Part shown: piece after piece, positions 1 through 9,347 of the stretch
Position numbering within the stretch: the stretch's first letter is position 1
How the letters are laid out: each line of letters opens with the position of its first letter
Assembly (NCBI RefSeq): GCF_001685485.1
Contig: NZ_BDEL01000001.1
Location: forward strand, 2,849,501 to 2,913,500
Source of the DNA: Formosa haliotis
Lineage (GTDB): Bacteria > Bacteroidota > Bacteroidia > Flavobacteriales > Flavobacteriaceae
Direction: 5' to 3'
DNA length: 64,000 nt
Notes under the pieces: model-generated
Database searches by the model: none
The model's input: only the letters and a program-made list of their open reading frames with translations
Told to the model about the DNA's origin: nothing
Translations under genes and position numbers: made by a program

Positions 1-360
1 AATCCAAAAATTGCGTAATGGTTTATCTTTTAAAAACAGAAAGGCTCCTATACCAACCCAAACAGGCGATAAATTGGTTAGTAGCGTAGCTTGTGTGGCC
101 GAAGATTCTTGAATGGCAATATTCCAAACGCCTACATCTAATCCGAAAACCACACCACAAAGCGAGGCTAACATAAAAATTTTTGTAGAGGGCATTTTAA
201 ACTGTTTTGTGATTAAAACATAAGGTAATATTACTGCCGAAGCAATAGCCATTCTGTAAAACGCAGATATTAATCCAGGCGTTAAACTAAGGCGTACCAA
301 TACCGGAAATATTGAAATACAAAGTATTCCAACTATTAAAGCAATCCTAGGCTTTGTCAT
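1..360 (-). CDS. EamA/DMT-family transporter, N-terminal part (runs off the window)
   Basis: The minus-strand frame opens with ATG at 358-360 and is still open at base 1, so only about 120 residues are visible. They start MTKPRIALIVGILCISIFPV and form several hydrophobic segments typical of the drug/metabolite transporter superfamily, with the early LVRLSLTPGLISAFYR-type helix and a later TNLSPVWVGIGAFLFLKDKP stretch characteristic of EamA repeats. It should be a ten-helix inner-membrane permease. The substrate cannot be told. The C-terminal repeat lies outside the window. Confidence 0.75.
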   Translation of the reverse strand, partial: MTKPRIALIVGILCISIFPVLVRLSLTPGLISAFYRMAIASAVILPYVLITKQFKMPSTKIFMLASLCGVVFGLDVGVWNIAIQESSATQATLLTNLSPVWVGIGAFLFLKDKPLRNFWI

Positions 361-538
361 TATAATGTGCAATTAAAAAGTCGGCAAAACTAAAGTTTTG
401 TTTTAAATAGAATTGATAGCGAGTATGCTAAATATGATGAAATATTATCCATATTTAGATTTCAGAAATAAAAACGTGGTAATGTGGTATAGTAGATTGC
501 AAACCGACACCTTTTAAAAAACAAAGTTTTGTTATTGT

Positions 539-1444
539 TTAGAAAAAAAGTTCTTGAGCCAAACGGTATGTATTTGCATGTGCGTCTATTATGGTTTTTA
601 TCTCCGGAGTGTATCCGCCACCCATACTGCACATAACTGGGATTGCATGAAGTTTACAAGTTTCTAAAACATATCGATCTCGAGCTTTACAACCATGAAT
701 AGTTAAGCCTAATTTTCCTAACTTATCAGATGCAATAACATCGACTCCAGATAAATAAAATATAAAGTCGGGTTTCTGTTCGTCTATTAAATGTGGTAAG
801 GTTTGTTTTAAGATGTTTAAATAAGTAGAATCTGTGGTGGCGTTATCTAATTCGATATCTAAATCGCTTTGTTCTTTTTTAAATGGATAGTTGTTTTTAC
901 CATGCATAGAAAAAGTGAAAATACGCGATTCATTTTTAAATATTTCTGCAGTCCCATTACCCTGATGCACATCTAAATCTACAATTAAAATGCGTTGCGC
1001 TTTATTTTGTAGTACTAATTGTTTGGCTGCTATAGCTTGATCGTTTAGCAAACAAAAGGCCTCGCCATGAGTGGAGTAGGCATGATGTGTTCCTCCTGCT
1101 ATATTCATTGCAATACCATGTTTTATGGCATAATCGCAGGCTTTTAGGGTGCCATCTGCAATAATAATTTCGCGCTGTATCAATTGCCGGCTTAAAGGAA
1201 ATCCCGTTTTTCTTGCAGCACGCTGATTTAAGGTTAAATTTAATAAATCGTAAAAATATGCTGCGTCATGAACCTCTAATATGGGTTTATGATTTACAAG
1301 TAACTCGGGTTCGAAAAAATTATCTTCGGTACAAGTGCCTTCATGCAATAATTGCTGCGGAAGCAAATCATATTTTTCCATAGGAAACCGATGTCCCTTA
1401 GGAAGCGGATGATTGTAAATGGGGTGATAGGCAATCTTCAGCAT
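539..1444 (-). CDS. Histone deacetylase family protein (AcuC/HDAC-like amidohydrolase)
   Basis: A 301-residue zinc amidohydrolase of the arginase/deacetylase fold. Metal and catalytic signatures are visible: AGGTHHA near residue 117, DLDVHQGNGTA near 156, a metal-binding Asp in SGVDV near 232, and MGGGY near 273. In bacteria these enzymes deacetylate small acetylated amines or acetyl-lysine proteins; the substrate here is unknown. Its start lies one base after the tex stop codon region on the same strand, so it is probably the second gene of a tex operon. Confidence 0.85.
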   Translation of the reverse strand: MLKIAYHPIYNHPLPKGHRFPMEKYDLLPQQLLHEGTCTEDNFFEPELLVNHKPILEVHDAAYFYDLLNLTLNQRAARKTGFPLSRQLIQREIIIADGTLKACDYAIKHGIAMNIAGGTHHAYSTHGEAFCLLNDQAIAAKQLVLQNKAQRILIVDLDVHQGNGTAEIFKNESRIFTFSMHGKNNYPFKKEQSDLDIELDNATTDSTYLNILKQTLPHLIDEQKPDFIFYLSGVDVIASDKLGKLGLTIHGCKARDRYVLETCKLHAIPVMCSMGGGYTPEIKTIIDAHANTYRLAQELFF

Positions 1445-1445
1445 A

Positions 1446-3569
1446 TTATTTATGCAACTTTAATTGTATACGCTTTCGCGGAACATCAACTTCGAGCACT
1501 TTTACAATAATTTGTTCATGTAAGTTTACGTGTTCGGTAACATCTTTCACAAAACTATCCGATAAATTAGACACGTGAATCAAGCCACTTTCTTTGATGC
1601 CTACATCTACAAAACAACCGAAATTGGTAATATTATTAACAATTCCAGGCAGCAATTGCCCTTCACGTAAATCGTTAATGGTTTTTATATTTTGATTAAA
1701 AGTAAATACTTTGGCTTGCTCTCGAATATCTAAACCTGGCTTTTCAAGTTCTTTAATAATATCTTCAAGCGTAAGCAAACCTACATTTTCCGTACAGTAC
1801 TGTTTTAAATTTATTTTTTGAAGTAGTGATGAATTCCCTATTAAATCCTGAACCGATTTCCCTAAATCTTTCGCCATTTTATTAACGATGGAATAACTTT
1901 CCGGATGTACTGAAGAATCATCTAAAGGATTTTTAGCGCCTTTAATTCTTAAAAAAGCAGCACCTTGCTCAAAAGCTTTTCCGCCTAAACGCGGTACTTT
2001 TTTAATATCATTTCTAGATGTAAATACCCCATTTTCATTTCTATGGTTAAAAATATTTTCGGCCAATTTAGGTCCAATTCCCGAAACATAACTCAACAGT
2101 GATTTGCTCGCCGTATTAATGTTTACACCAACCGCATTCACACAATTTTCAACCACCACATCCAATTGCTTTTGAAGCTTAGCCTGATCGACATCGTGTT
2201 GATACTGCCCAACGCCAATAGATTTGGCATCAATTTTAACCAATTCGGCTAGAGGATCTTGTAAGCGTCTACCAATAGATACCGAACCACGCACCGTAAC
2301 ATCGTAATTTGGGAATTCTTCACGGGCAATTTTAGATGCCGAATAAATACTGGCGCCTGCCTCGCTTACCACAAATACCTGAACATCGTTTTTAAAATGC
2401 ACTTTTCTAATTAAAGCTTCGGTTTCTCGTGATGCCGTGCCGTTTCCAATCGCGATAGCTTCAATTTTATAAGCATCGGCTAAAGAACTTATCTTTTTCA
2501 TAGCCCCCACACTATCACTTTTTGGCGGATGTGGATAAATGGTTTCGTTATATTTTAACTGCCCTTGCGCATCTAAGCAAACCACTTTGCAGCCTGTTCT
2601 AAAACCCGGATCTATGCCCATAATGCGTTTTTCTCCTAAAGGCGATCCCAACAACAACTGTTTTAAGTTTTTTGCAAAGACGCTAATGGCAGATTCGTCG
2701 GCTTTATCTTTAGCAATTTGAAGCGCTTCATTAACCAACGATGGCAGCAATAAGCGTTTATAACTATCTTTTATAGCCAGTTCGATATGTTCTGCGCAAG
2801 CGTTTCTAGAACGTATTATTTTTTGTTCAATTTTATCTAAAGCGCGGTCATCATCAATCGAAATTTTAACGCGAATAAAACCTTCTTTTTCTGCTCTTAA
2901 AATGGCTAAAAAACGATGCGAAGGCATGCGACTTAAGCTTTCTTCCCAATCGAAATAATCTCTGAATTTTTGAGCATTTTCATCATCGGCTTTTGTTTTT
3001 ATCACTTTCGTGGAAATCATAGCAAAACGCTCCAACTGGTGACGGATGTTATTTCGAATCTCACTACGCTCGTTAATCCATTCGGCAATAATATGTCTCG
3101 CACCTTCTAAAGCCTCGTCCACCGAAGTGATGTCGCCTTTTACATATTTATAAGCTATAGATTCTACATCATTAGCATTTTGCGACATGATAATCTTTGC
3201 TAAGGGCTCTAAACCTTGTTGTCTGGCTTTTTCGGCTTTTGTTTTTCGGCTTTTTTTATAAGGCAGATACAAATCTTCAAGCGCAGTTAAGTCCTGGGTT
3301 TTCTCAATTTTTTGTTCTAATTCAGGCGTTAAAACATCTTGATCTTCCAAAGCTTTTAAAATAGCTTTTTTTCGCTTTTCTAAGGCTTCAAATTGCTCTT
3401 TGAATTTTACAATTTCACCAATTTGAACTTCATCTAAATTACCTGTTCGTTCTTTTCGGTAACGTGAAATAAACGGAATGGTACAGTCTTCATTTAAGAG
3501 GGCTAAAGTGTTTTTTACCCCCGATTCTGGAAGTTGAGTTTGGGAAATGATATAGTGTAAAATACTCAT
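1446..3569 (-). CDS. tex: Tex family RNA-binding transcription accessory protein
   Basis: About 707 residues counted from the ATG at 3567-3569 (MSILHYIISQTQLPE). The frame extends upstream to 3680, but the extra 37 residues are poor protein sequence and overlap a terminator hairpin, so the internal start is preferred. The order is a helical Tex N-terminal domain, a YqgF/RuvC-like domain around GIDPGFRTGCKV, helix-hairpin-helix motifs (ISKSLLSYVSGIGPKLAENI region) and a C-terminal S1 domain (GIVNNITNFGCFVDVG). Tex binds nucleic acid and influences transcription and RNA decay in the cytoplasm. Confidence 0.93.
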   Translation of the reverse strand: MSILHYIISQTQLPESGVKNTLALLNEDCTIPFISRYRKERTGNLDEVQIGEIVKFKEQFEALEKRKKAILKALEDQDVLTPELEQKIEKTQDLTALEDLYLPYKKSRKTKAEKARQQGLEPLAKIIMSQNANDVESIAYKYVKGDITSVDEALEGARHIIAEWINERSEIRNNIRHQLERFAMISTKVIKTKADDENAQKFRDYFDWEESLSRMPSHRFLAILRAEKEGFIRVKISIDDDRALDKIEQKIIRSRNACAEHIELAIKDSYKRLLLPSLVNEALQIAKDKADESAISVFAKNLKQLLLGSPLGEKRIMGIDPGFRTGCKVVCLDAQGQLKYNETIYPHPPKSDSVGAMKKISSLADAYKIEAIAIGNGTASRETEALIRKVHFKNDVQVFVVSEAGASIYSASKIAREEFPNYDVTVRGSVSIGRRLQDPLAELVKIDAKSIGVGQYQHDVDQAKLQKQLDVVVENCVNAVGVNINTASKSLLSYVSGIGPKLAENIFNHRNENGVFTSRNDIKKVPRLGGKAFEQGAAFLRIKGAKNPLDDSSVHPESYSIVNKMAKDLGKSVQDLIGNSSLLQKINLKQYCTENVGLLTLEDIIKELEKPGLDIREQAKVFTFNQNIKTINDLREGQLLPGIVNNITNFGCFVDVGIKESGLIHVSNLSDSFVKDVTEHVNLHEQIIVKVLEVDVPRKRIQLKLHK

Positions 3570-3642
3570 ATTTAAATTTTGAAAAGGACTGTAAATATAA
3601 CGATGTTCGGTAGAAAAATATGGTCTTAATTTGTAGAAATAA

Positions 3643-3676
3643 AAAGACCTCTCAAATATAAACTTGAGAGGTCTTT
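3643..3676 (-). terminator. Rho-independent terminator after the NlpE/META lipoprotein gene
   Basis: A 13-bp perfect stem (AAAGACCTCTCAA and its complement) with an 8-base loop. Read on the minus strand it is followed by TTTTTATTT. It lies 26 bases past the stop of the lipoprotein gene. Confidence 0.8.
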
Positions 3677-3701
3677 GCAATCTGATTTAGGGCAAAAAAG
3701 A

Positions 3702-4472
3702 CTAGTTTACAAAGTAATCTACTTCAAATTTTGCCATAGTGGCCATACGACCTTTATTTAAGTTTAAAACTCCGTTTACAACCGAATAATTGTCTGCAAC
3801 TTCTAAAACTTTCATAAATTCATTTTCAACTTCCATATTTGGGCACGCCATCATGGTGTGCATCATTTTAGAAAATGTTATTCTATTGCCTTCCAAAAGC
3901 TCATACTCACCACCAAATCCATTACAACTTGTGTTTCCACTAACACGATGATCTTCGGTACCCAGTATTAAATAAGGTTGTTTAGAAACGTTTTCTATGG
4001 TTTTTCCGTTAAGTTGAACCAGTTTCCAGGGTGTATCTTTTAAGGTCTCGGCATTTTGTTGTTTTAAAATGTACTTATCGGCTAAATCTCCCGTGATTTT
4101 CTTCCCATTTAAATCTAAATGTGTTAGGGTATGTTCCCCGACAAAATAAGCTTGCGATGTTCCGTTCGATTTTAAAGTTACCGTATTGCCTAGGTTATTC
4201 CATGTAAACGAACCGGTTTCGGTGTTCACATCTGTCGATTTCCCTAAATACTGCGTTTTTTTAGTAAAGGTTAAATCCTTATTTAAGGTAATTACGGTTT
4301 TAAGGCCTTCGCAATCTGCACATGGTGTAGTGCCTACGTAGGTTCCATTCCAATCTAAACTTGTCATACTATTATCTCCATTAACAGGTGTAGAGGTAGA
4401 AGCTTCTTTGTTGCTTTTACAACTTGCAATTAAAATGGCAATCATTAAAAATGGTAATGCTTTTTTTATCAT
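3702..4472 (-). CDS. Lipoprotein with NlpE N-terminal and META domains
   Basis: A 256-residue protein starting with a lipoprotein signal (MIKKALPFLMIAILIASCKS, lipidated Cys at 18). Residues about 38-135 resemble the copper-resistance NlpE N-terminal barrel, including GTYVGTTPCADCEGLKT with its CxxC pair. Residues about 143-250 form a META/DUF306 domain (DTPWKLVQLNGK, then GNTSCNGFGGEYE and MMACPNMEVENEF). This domain pair is common in Bacteroidota and probably sits in the outer membrane or periplasm. Its role in envelope or heat/metal stress is inferred from family only. Confidence 0.85.
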   Translation of the reverse strand: MIKKALPFLMIAILIASCKSNKEASTSTPVNGDNSMTSLDWNGTYVGTTPCADCEGLKTVITLNKDLTFTKKTQYLGKSTDVNTETGSFTWNNLGNTVTLKSNGTSQAYFVGEHTLTHLDLNGKKITGDLADKYILKQQNAETLKDTPWKLVQLNGKTIENVSKQPYLILGTEDHRVSGNTSCNGFGGEYELLEGNRITFSKMMHTMMACPNMEVENEFMKVLEVADNYSVVNGVLNLNKGRMATMAKFEVDYFVN

Positions 4473-4511
4473 AATATTTTAGTTTAGACATTAATTTATA
4501 TTGAAAAAATT

Positions 4512-6563
4512 CTAACTAATTTGTAATCCGTTAGTCACTCCTTTTTCGTCTGGATTTACAAAAACAAGTTTCCCTTCGGCAGTTTCGGTCATTAAAATCA
4601 TTCCTTCACTTTCTACACCGCGTAGTGCTCTTGGCGCTAAATTAACCAATACCGTTACACGTTTTCCTATAACCTCTTCTGGGGTAAAACTTTCTGCAAT
4701 TCCAGAAACAATGGTGCGTACATCGATACCTGTATCGACTTTTAAAACCAATAATTTTTTTGCTTTAGGCATTTTCTCTGCTTCTAAAATCGTGCCAACT
4801 CGAAGGTCTAATTTAGAGAAGTCGTCGAAAGTAATGGTATCTTTTTGAGGTTCAGCAACTTTGTTGGCGGCTTCATTTGCTTTTTTACTCGCAATTAATT
4901 TATCTAATTGGTTTTGGATGGTTTCATCTTCAATTTTTGAAAACAATAACTCTGCCATTCCAATGTGATGATTTGCTGGAAGTAAAATATCGCTAGTTGA
5001 AATACTGCTCCAACTATTTTCATCTGAAAGGTTTAAAATTCCTTTTAATTTAGAAGAAGTAAATGGTAAAAATGGTTCGCAAAGTGTTGCTAATCCTGAA
5101 GCGATTTGAAGCGCAACAAACATAATCGTTTGCGTACGAGCTTCGTCTACTTTTATCATTTTCCATGGCTCTTCGTCGGCTAAATATTTGTTTCCTAGTC
5201 GGGCTAAATTCATTAATTCCTGACTTGCCTCGCGAAATCTGTAACGCTCGATAGAACTTGAAATTACGGCAGGATATGCTTTTAAAGCGGCCAATGTTTC
5301 TTCGTCTATTTGAGAATAATCACCTGGTGTAGGCACATTACCGTTATAATATTTATTTGTTAAGACCACCACGCGATTAATAAAGTTTCCGAAAATGGCA
5401 ACCAATTCATTATTATTTCTCGCCTGGAAATCTTTCCAAGTAAAGTCGTTATCTTTAGTTTCAGGAGCATTTGCTGTTAAGGCATAACGCAATACATCCT
5501 GCTGATTTGGAAACTCCTCTAGATATTCAGGTAACCAAACGGCCCAATTTTTAGACGTGGATAATTTGTTGCCTTCTAAATTTAAAAACTCGTTTGCTGG
5601 TACGTTTTCTGGTAAAATATAAGACCCTTCGGCTCTTAGCATGGCAGGAAAAATAATACAGTGAAAAACGATATTGTCTTTACCTATAAAATGAATTAAA
5701 GTGGTGTCTTTATCTTTCCAATACGGTTCCCAATCTTTACCTTCTCGAGCTGCCCATTCTTTGGTAGACGAGATGTAGCCAATAGGAGCATCGAACCACA
5801 CATACAATACTTTTCCATCGGCACCTTCTACAGGCACAGGAATTCCCCAATCTAAATCTCTAGTTACGGCACGTGGACGTAAACCATCGTCGATCCAAGA
5901 TTTTACTTGGCCGTAAACATTAGGTTTCCAATCTTTTTTATGTCCTTTTAAAATCCATTCTTTTAAAAAATCTTCATGCTTGTCTAAAGGTAAAAACCAG
6001 TGTTTTGTTTGTTTTAATGTGGGTACATTTCCTGTAATGGCAGATTTTGGATTTATTAAATCTGTAGCATTTAAACTGCTTCCACATTTTTCACACTGAT
6101 CGCCATAGGCTTCTTCGTAACCACATTTCGGACAGGTTCCTACAACAAATCGATCGGCTAAAAACTGATTAGCTTCTTCGTCGTATAACTGCTCTGTAGT
6201 CTCTTCAGTAAATTCACCTTTATTATACAACGTGGTAAAAAACTCAGACGCGGTATCGTGATGAATTTTTGCAGAGGTACGTGAATAATTATCGAAGGAT
6301 ACACCAAAATCTTCAAAAGATGTTTTTATAATGGCATGATATTTATCTACTATATCTTGAGGGGTAACCCCTTCTTTTTTCGCTTTAATCGTAATTGGAA
6401 CGCCATGTTCGTCGCTTCCGCAAATAAAAAGAACATCGTTTCCTGTTAAACGTAAATAACGTGCGTAAATATCGGCAGGAACATAAACACCTGCTAAATG
6501 CCCGATATGTATAGGGCCGTTGGTGTAAGGTAACGCTGCAGTAATGGTATATCTTTTAGACAT
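4512..6563 (-). CDS. metG: Methionine--tRNA ligase
   Basis: 683 residues from the ATG at 6561-6563 ([20 protein letters not shown]); the longer frame to 6611 adds an unlikely leader. It charges tRNA-Met. Visible parts are the HIGH signature (HIGHLAG), a zinc knuckle with paired CPKCGYE and CEKCGSS, the KMSKS-like NKLSTSK loop, the anticodon-binding helical domain and a C-terminal OB-fold tRNA-binding domain ([19 protein letters not shown]). Length and domain order fit the long dimeric bacterial form. Confidence 0.96.
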   Translation of the reverse strand: MSKRYTITAALPYTNGPIHIGHLAGVYVPADIYARYLRLTGNDVLFICGSDEHGVPITIKAKKEGVTPQDIVDKYHAIIKTSFEDFGVSFDNYSRTSAKIHHDTASEFFTTLYNKGEFTEETTEQLYDEEANQFLADRFVVGTCPKCGYEEAYGDQCEKCGSSLNATDLINPKSAITGNVPTLKQTKHWFLPLDKHEDFLKEWILKGHKKDWKPNVYGQVKSWIDDGLRPRAVTRDLDWGIPVPVEGADGKVLYVWFDAPIGYISSTKEWAAREGKDWEPYWKDKDTTLIHFIGKDNIVFHCIIFPAMLRAEGSYILPENVPANEFLNLEGNKLSTSKNWAVWLPEYLEEFPNQQDVLRYALTANAPETKDNDFTWKDFQARNNNELVAIFGNFINRVVVLTNKYYNGNVPTPGDYSQIDEETLAALKAYPAVISSSIERYRFREASQELMNLARLGNKYLADEEPWKMIKVDEARTQTIMFVALQIASGLATLCEPFLPFTSSKLKGILNLSDENSWSSISTSDILLPANHHIGMAELLFSKIEDETIQNQLDKLIASKKANEAANKVAEPQKDTITFDDFSKLDLRVGTILEAEKMPKAKKLLVLKVDTGIDVRTIVSGIAESFTPEEVIGKRVTVLVNLAPRALRGVESEGMILMTETAEGKLVFVNPDEKGVTNGLQIS

Positions 6564-6586
6564 GTGTGATTTCTGTTTTAAAGCCA

Positions 6587-6594
6587 CAAAAGTA
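6587..6594 (-). promoter_or_regulatory. Putative -7 promoter box of metG
   Basis: The minus strand reads TACTTTTG, matching the Bacteroidota TAnnTTTG -7 box, 24 bases upstream of the chosen metG start. No clear -33 element is seen, so this is a motif match only. Confidence 0.4.
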
Positions 6595-6648
6595 CGCAAT
6601 TCATTAACCATTTAGAAAAAAAATGTACTTTTACAAAAAGCACATTTT

Positions 6649-7677
6649 ATGTCCTTAAACAAAGTATTTTTAGCCCTAATTTTTAGTGTTTTCAGTTTTA
6701 AAATTTGTCCTCTCATGGCCCAACAATCTATTGGACCTACATTTGTAGATGCCCAGAAATCGTATATAAAACCTCCCTATTTAAAAGTTGGCGATACCGT
6801 AGCCATAGTAGCACCTTCGGGGGTGTTAAAAAATAAAGAAGGTGAAGTTAATCGTGCCAAGGCACTGCTTAAAAGTTGGGGCCTACATGCCGTGGTAGGG
6901 AAACATGTGTTTACACAACATGGCCATTTTGCCGGTAGTGATAAACAACGCGCAGCCGATTTTCAGGAGGCTTTAGATGATCCTAAAGTCAAAGCCATTT
7001 GGTGTGCGAGAGGTGGGTACGGCACGGTAAGAATGATGGATTTGCTCGATTACACTAAGTTTAAAGCCCAGCCGAAATGGGTGATAGGCTATTCCGATAT
7101 TACCGGACTTCATAACCAAATTCATAATTTAGGCTATCAGTCACTACACGCTATGATGTGTAGTAGTTTGCCACAAAATCTAGATGATATCCCAGAAACC
7201 ATATCAAGTTTTAAAGATGCCATTTTTGGAACGCCATTAAGTTATAATCTTGCAGGATCGTCGTACAATAAAACTGGGACTGTAATCGCACCCCTAACTG
7301 GAGGAAATTTAACATTATTGCATACCATGTTGGGCTCGGAAACCAGTATAGATACTGCTGGCGAGATTTTATTTATTGAAGAAATTGGCGAATATGCTTA
7401 TCATATCGATAGGATGTTGCAAAGTTTAAAACGCGCTGGATATTTTGAACAGTGTAAAGGAATTCTCGTTGGCGATATGAGCAAGGTGAGAAAAAACACC
7501 ACAAATTTTGGTAGAACTATTGATGAAATTATTTTAGATGTTGTTGCCGAATATGATTTCCCCGTCGCTTTTAATATGCCTGCCGGACACGAAAAAGATA
7601 ACCGCGCCATGTATTTGGGAAGGATGGTTGAGCTGAAAGTGACTAAGGATGGTAGTATATTAAGGTTTTTAGACTAG
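6649..7677 (+). CDS. LD-carboxypeptidase (peptidase family S66)
   Basis: A 342-residue protein with an N-terminal signal peptide ending near LMAQQ, so periplasmic. Family S66 enzymes remove the terminal D-Ala from muropeptide tetrapeptides during murein recycling. The nucleophile motif GYSDITGL (Ser near 155), a preceding ARGGYGTVRMMDLL segment, FIEEIGEYAY with the catalytic Glu, and a C-terminal PAGHEKDNRA with the catalytic His are all present. It is transcribed divergently from metG with 85 bases between the starts. Confidence 0.9.
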   Translation: MSLNKVFLALIFSVFSFKICPLMAQQSIGPTFVDAQKSYIKPPYLKVGDTVAIVAPSGVLKNKEGEVNRAKALLKSWGLHAVVGKHVFTQHGHFAGSDKQRAADFQEALDDPKVKAIWCARGGYGTVRMMDLLDYTKFKAQPKWVIGYSDITGLHNQIHNLGYQSLHAMMCSSLPQNLDDIPETISSFKDAIFGTPLSYNLAGSSYNKTGTVIAPLTGGNLTLLHTMLGSETSIDTAGEILFIEEIGEYAYHIDRMLQSLKRAGYFEQCKGILVGDMSKVRKNTTNFGRTIDEIILDVVAEYDFPVAFNMPAGHEKDNRAMYLGRMVELKVTKDGSILRFLD

Positions 7678-7801
7678 CCTGATTAAAATATAATTTATTC
7701 AAGAGATAAAAAAAATCATTTCTTTGTTTTTGTAAAACTCTGATTTTTAGCTTGTAAGTTTGTATATTGGTATAGTGTTTATGAAAATTAGTTGTTTTAG
7801 A

Positions 7802-8566
7802 ATGAAGAAAATTGTTCTGCTTTTGGGTTCTGGAGTATCATCAAGGATTATATATAATGGTTTAAAGGATGAGTTTAAGATTGAAGCAGTAATTATTGAA
7901 AAAAGATTTTCTGTAAACAAGTTTATTAAAAGACGGATTAAAAAGTATGGCTATTGGACTGTTTTTGGTCAATTATTATTTCAAGTTTTTGGATTCCGAG
8001 TGTTAAGATATTTCTCAAGGAGTCGTATTAATCACATTAAGGATTCTTTTGGCCTTTGTGATGATTCTATTGTAGCTGAAAACCTATACAATATAGAATC
8101 AGTGAATTCAGAGGAGTGTTTGCGTATTTTAAATAAGATAAATCCTGATATTATAGTTGTTAATGGAACAAGAATTATTTCCAATAAAATTTTACGAGGT
8201 ATAAATTCTACTATAATAAATATGCACACAGGAATTACTCCAAAATATAGAGGTATTTTTTGTGGTTATTGGGCATTAGTTAATAAGGATGATTATAATT
8301 TCGGTGTAACCGTTCATCTTATAGATAAGGGTATTGATACAGGGGGAATTTTGAATCAAGGTCATGTAGACATTAGTGTGAAGGATAATTTTTCTACCTA
8401 TATGTATCTTCAGTTCGCAGAAGGTATTGTTCAACTAAAAAAAACCATTAATGAAATTCTTGAAACCACAAATACTATAAAAAAAGGATCTGGTGAAAGT
8501 AAGTTATGGTCACATCCTACCCTTTGGGAATATTTATATCACAGATGGGTTAATGGTGTGAAATGA
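7802..8566 (+). CDS. Formyltransferase-fold protein (Fmt/sugar N-formyltransferase-like)
   Basis: About 254 residues from ATG 7802 (MKKIVLLLGSGVSSRIIYNG); in-frame ATGs at 7760 and 7781 are alternatives. The formyl-transferase core is clear: NPDIIVVNGTRIIS, then the Asn-x-His pair in NMHTGITPKYRG, and the Asp in DKGIDTGGIL. The family transfers a formyl group from N10-formyl-tetrahydrofolate to an amine. It lacks the tRNA-binding C-terminal domain of Fmt, so a sugar or small-amine substrate is more likely. It stands alone and looks more AT-rich than its neighbours, suggesting acquisition. Confidence 0.7.
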   Translation: MKKIVLLLGSGVSSRIIYNGLKDEFKIEAVIIEKRFSVNKFIKRRIKKYGYWTVFGQLLFQVFGFRVLRYFSRSRINHIKDSFGLCDDSIVAENLYNIESVNSEECLRILNKINPDIIVVNGTRIISNKILRGINSTIINMHTGITPKYRGIFCGYWALVNKDDYNFGVTVHLIDKGIDTGGILNQGHVDISVKDNFSTYMYLQFAEGIVQLKKTINEILETTNTIKKGSGESKLWSHPTLWEYLYHRWVNGVK

Positions 8567-8596
8567 TTTTGTTTAATTGCTGAATTAGGTAACTAT

Positions 8597-9007
8597 TTAA
8601 AAGAATTTTATTTGAAACCTATAAAACACAAAGCTTCCTAAAGCATATAATAGCACATCTATCCAATCTGCGGTGTATCGCGGGTTCGATTTTGGTAGTA
8701 TCCACTCAAAGTAGAGGGCGTAAAAAAGAGTTAAAACAAGGATAGAGCGCCATGGTAAATACACGTTTTTGTTGCTTTTAATTATACGAACACCTAGTAA
8801 GCAAAAACTTAAAACTATAGGCATGCATAAAGCGTCATTCACATAAAAATAAATCCAATTGGGGAGCGGAAGCTTTATAATTTGTGCAGCATAAATTAAA
8901 AGCGCCACAGCTATACAGCATAAGAGTAGGGGCTGTTTAATAATTTCATGCTGCCAGAAAGGTGAATAACCAAGCGAAGAAGGCACCAATAGCCATAACC
9001 ACAACAC
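8597..9007 (-). CDS. Small multi-pass membrane protein (family often labelled magnesium citrate secondary transporter); start probably frameshifted
   Basis: The open frame (136 residues, GTG start) has about four hydrophobic segments and the conserved-looking YVNDALCMPIVLSFC stretch. It overlaps the upstream gene by 62 bases. A much better start is the ATG at 8947-8949, which overlaps the upstream TGA as ATGA, but it is out of frame by one base. Adding one A to the AAA at 8944-8946 would give MKIIKQPLLLCC directly. I infer a one-base loss or sequencing error. The transporter name is a database habit and I see no functional proof. Confidence 0.5.
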   Translation of the reverse strand: MLWLWLLVPSSLGYSPFWQHEIIKQPLLLCCIAVALLIYAAQIIKLPLPNWIYFYVNDALCMPIVLSFCLLGVRIIKSNKNVYLPWRSILVLTLFYALYFEWILPKSNPRYTADWIDVLLYALGSFVFYRFQIKFF

Positions 9008-9254
9008 CTATAGATTTTAAAACTTTTGTAAAAACACGTATAACTAAAAATTTGTTTGCTTCACCAGATTCTATGAAGGAAGGCGTCGATTTTTTCTCCT
9101 GTTCTCTGCGTAATCGACGGTTTTTTTCGTCTTGTTTAAAGGCTAATTCGCGCCTTTTTTTATATGATAGTAGGGTGCCACAGTTCGAACAATGGTCGGC
9201 ATTGGTGTTGAATAAACCACAATTCGGACATTTTATTTGAACAGTACCACCCAT
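8946..9254 (-). CDS. Zinc-ribbon membrane protein
   Basis: 102 residues. The N-terminus holds a zinc ribbon (CPNCGLFN then CSNCGTLL, residues about 9-29), followed by a basic, charged helix (KKRRELAFKQDEKNRRLRRE) and a C-terminal hydrophobic segment (residues about 80-102). It is probably an inner-membrane protein with a cytoplasmic metal-binding head. It is the first of a two-gene unit with the small membrane protein at 8597, sharing a stop/start overlap. Function unknown. Confidence 0.7.
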   Translation of the reverse strand: MGGTVQIKCPNCGLFNTNADHCSNCGTLLSYKKRRELAFKQDEKNRRLRREQEKKSTPSFIESGEANKFLVIRVFTKVLKSIGVVVMAIGAFFAWLFTFLAA

Positions 9255-9347
9255 ATCCTTATTTCGTTTAATATCTTTTATCTAATTTCATTTTGATTGC
9301 GTTGTAATTTAAAAAATGAATTCAGATATTTTTAACGTAAATGCAAT

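Noticed and set aside
3570..3680. N-terminal extension of Tex
   Set aside because: It would begin in a terminator stem and adds a segment not typical of Tex; ATG 3569 starts the canonical protein.
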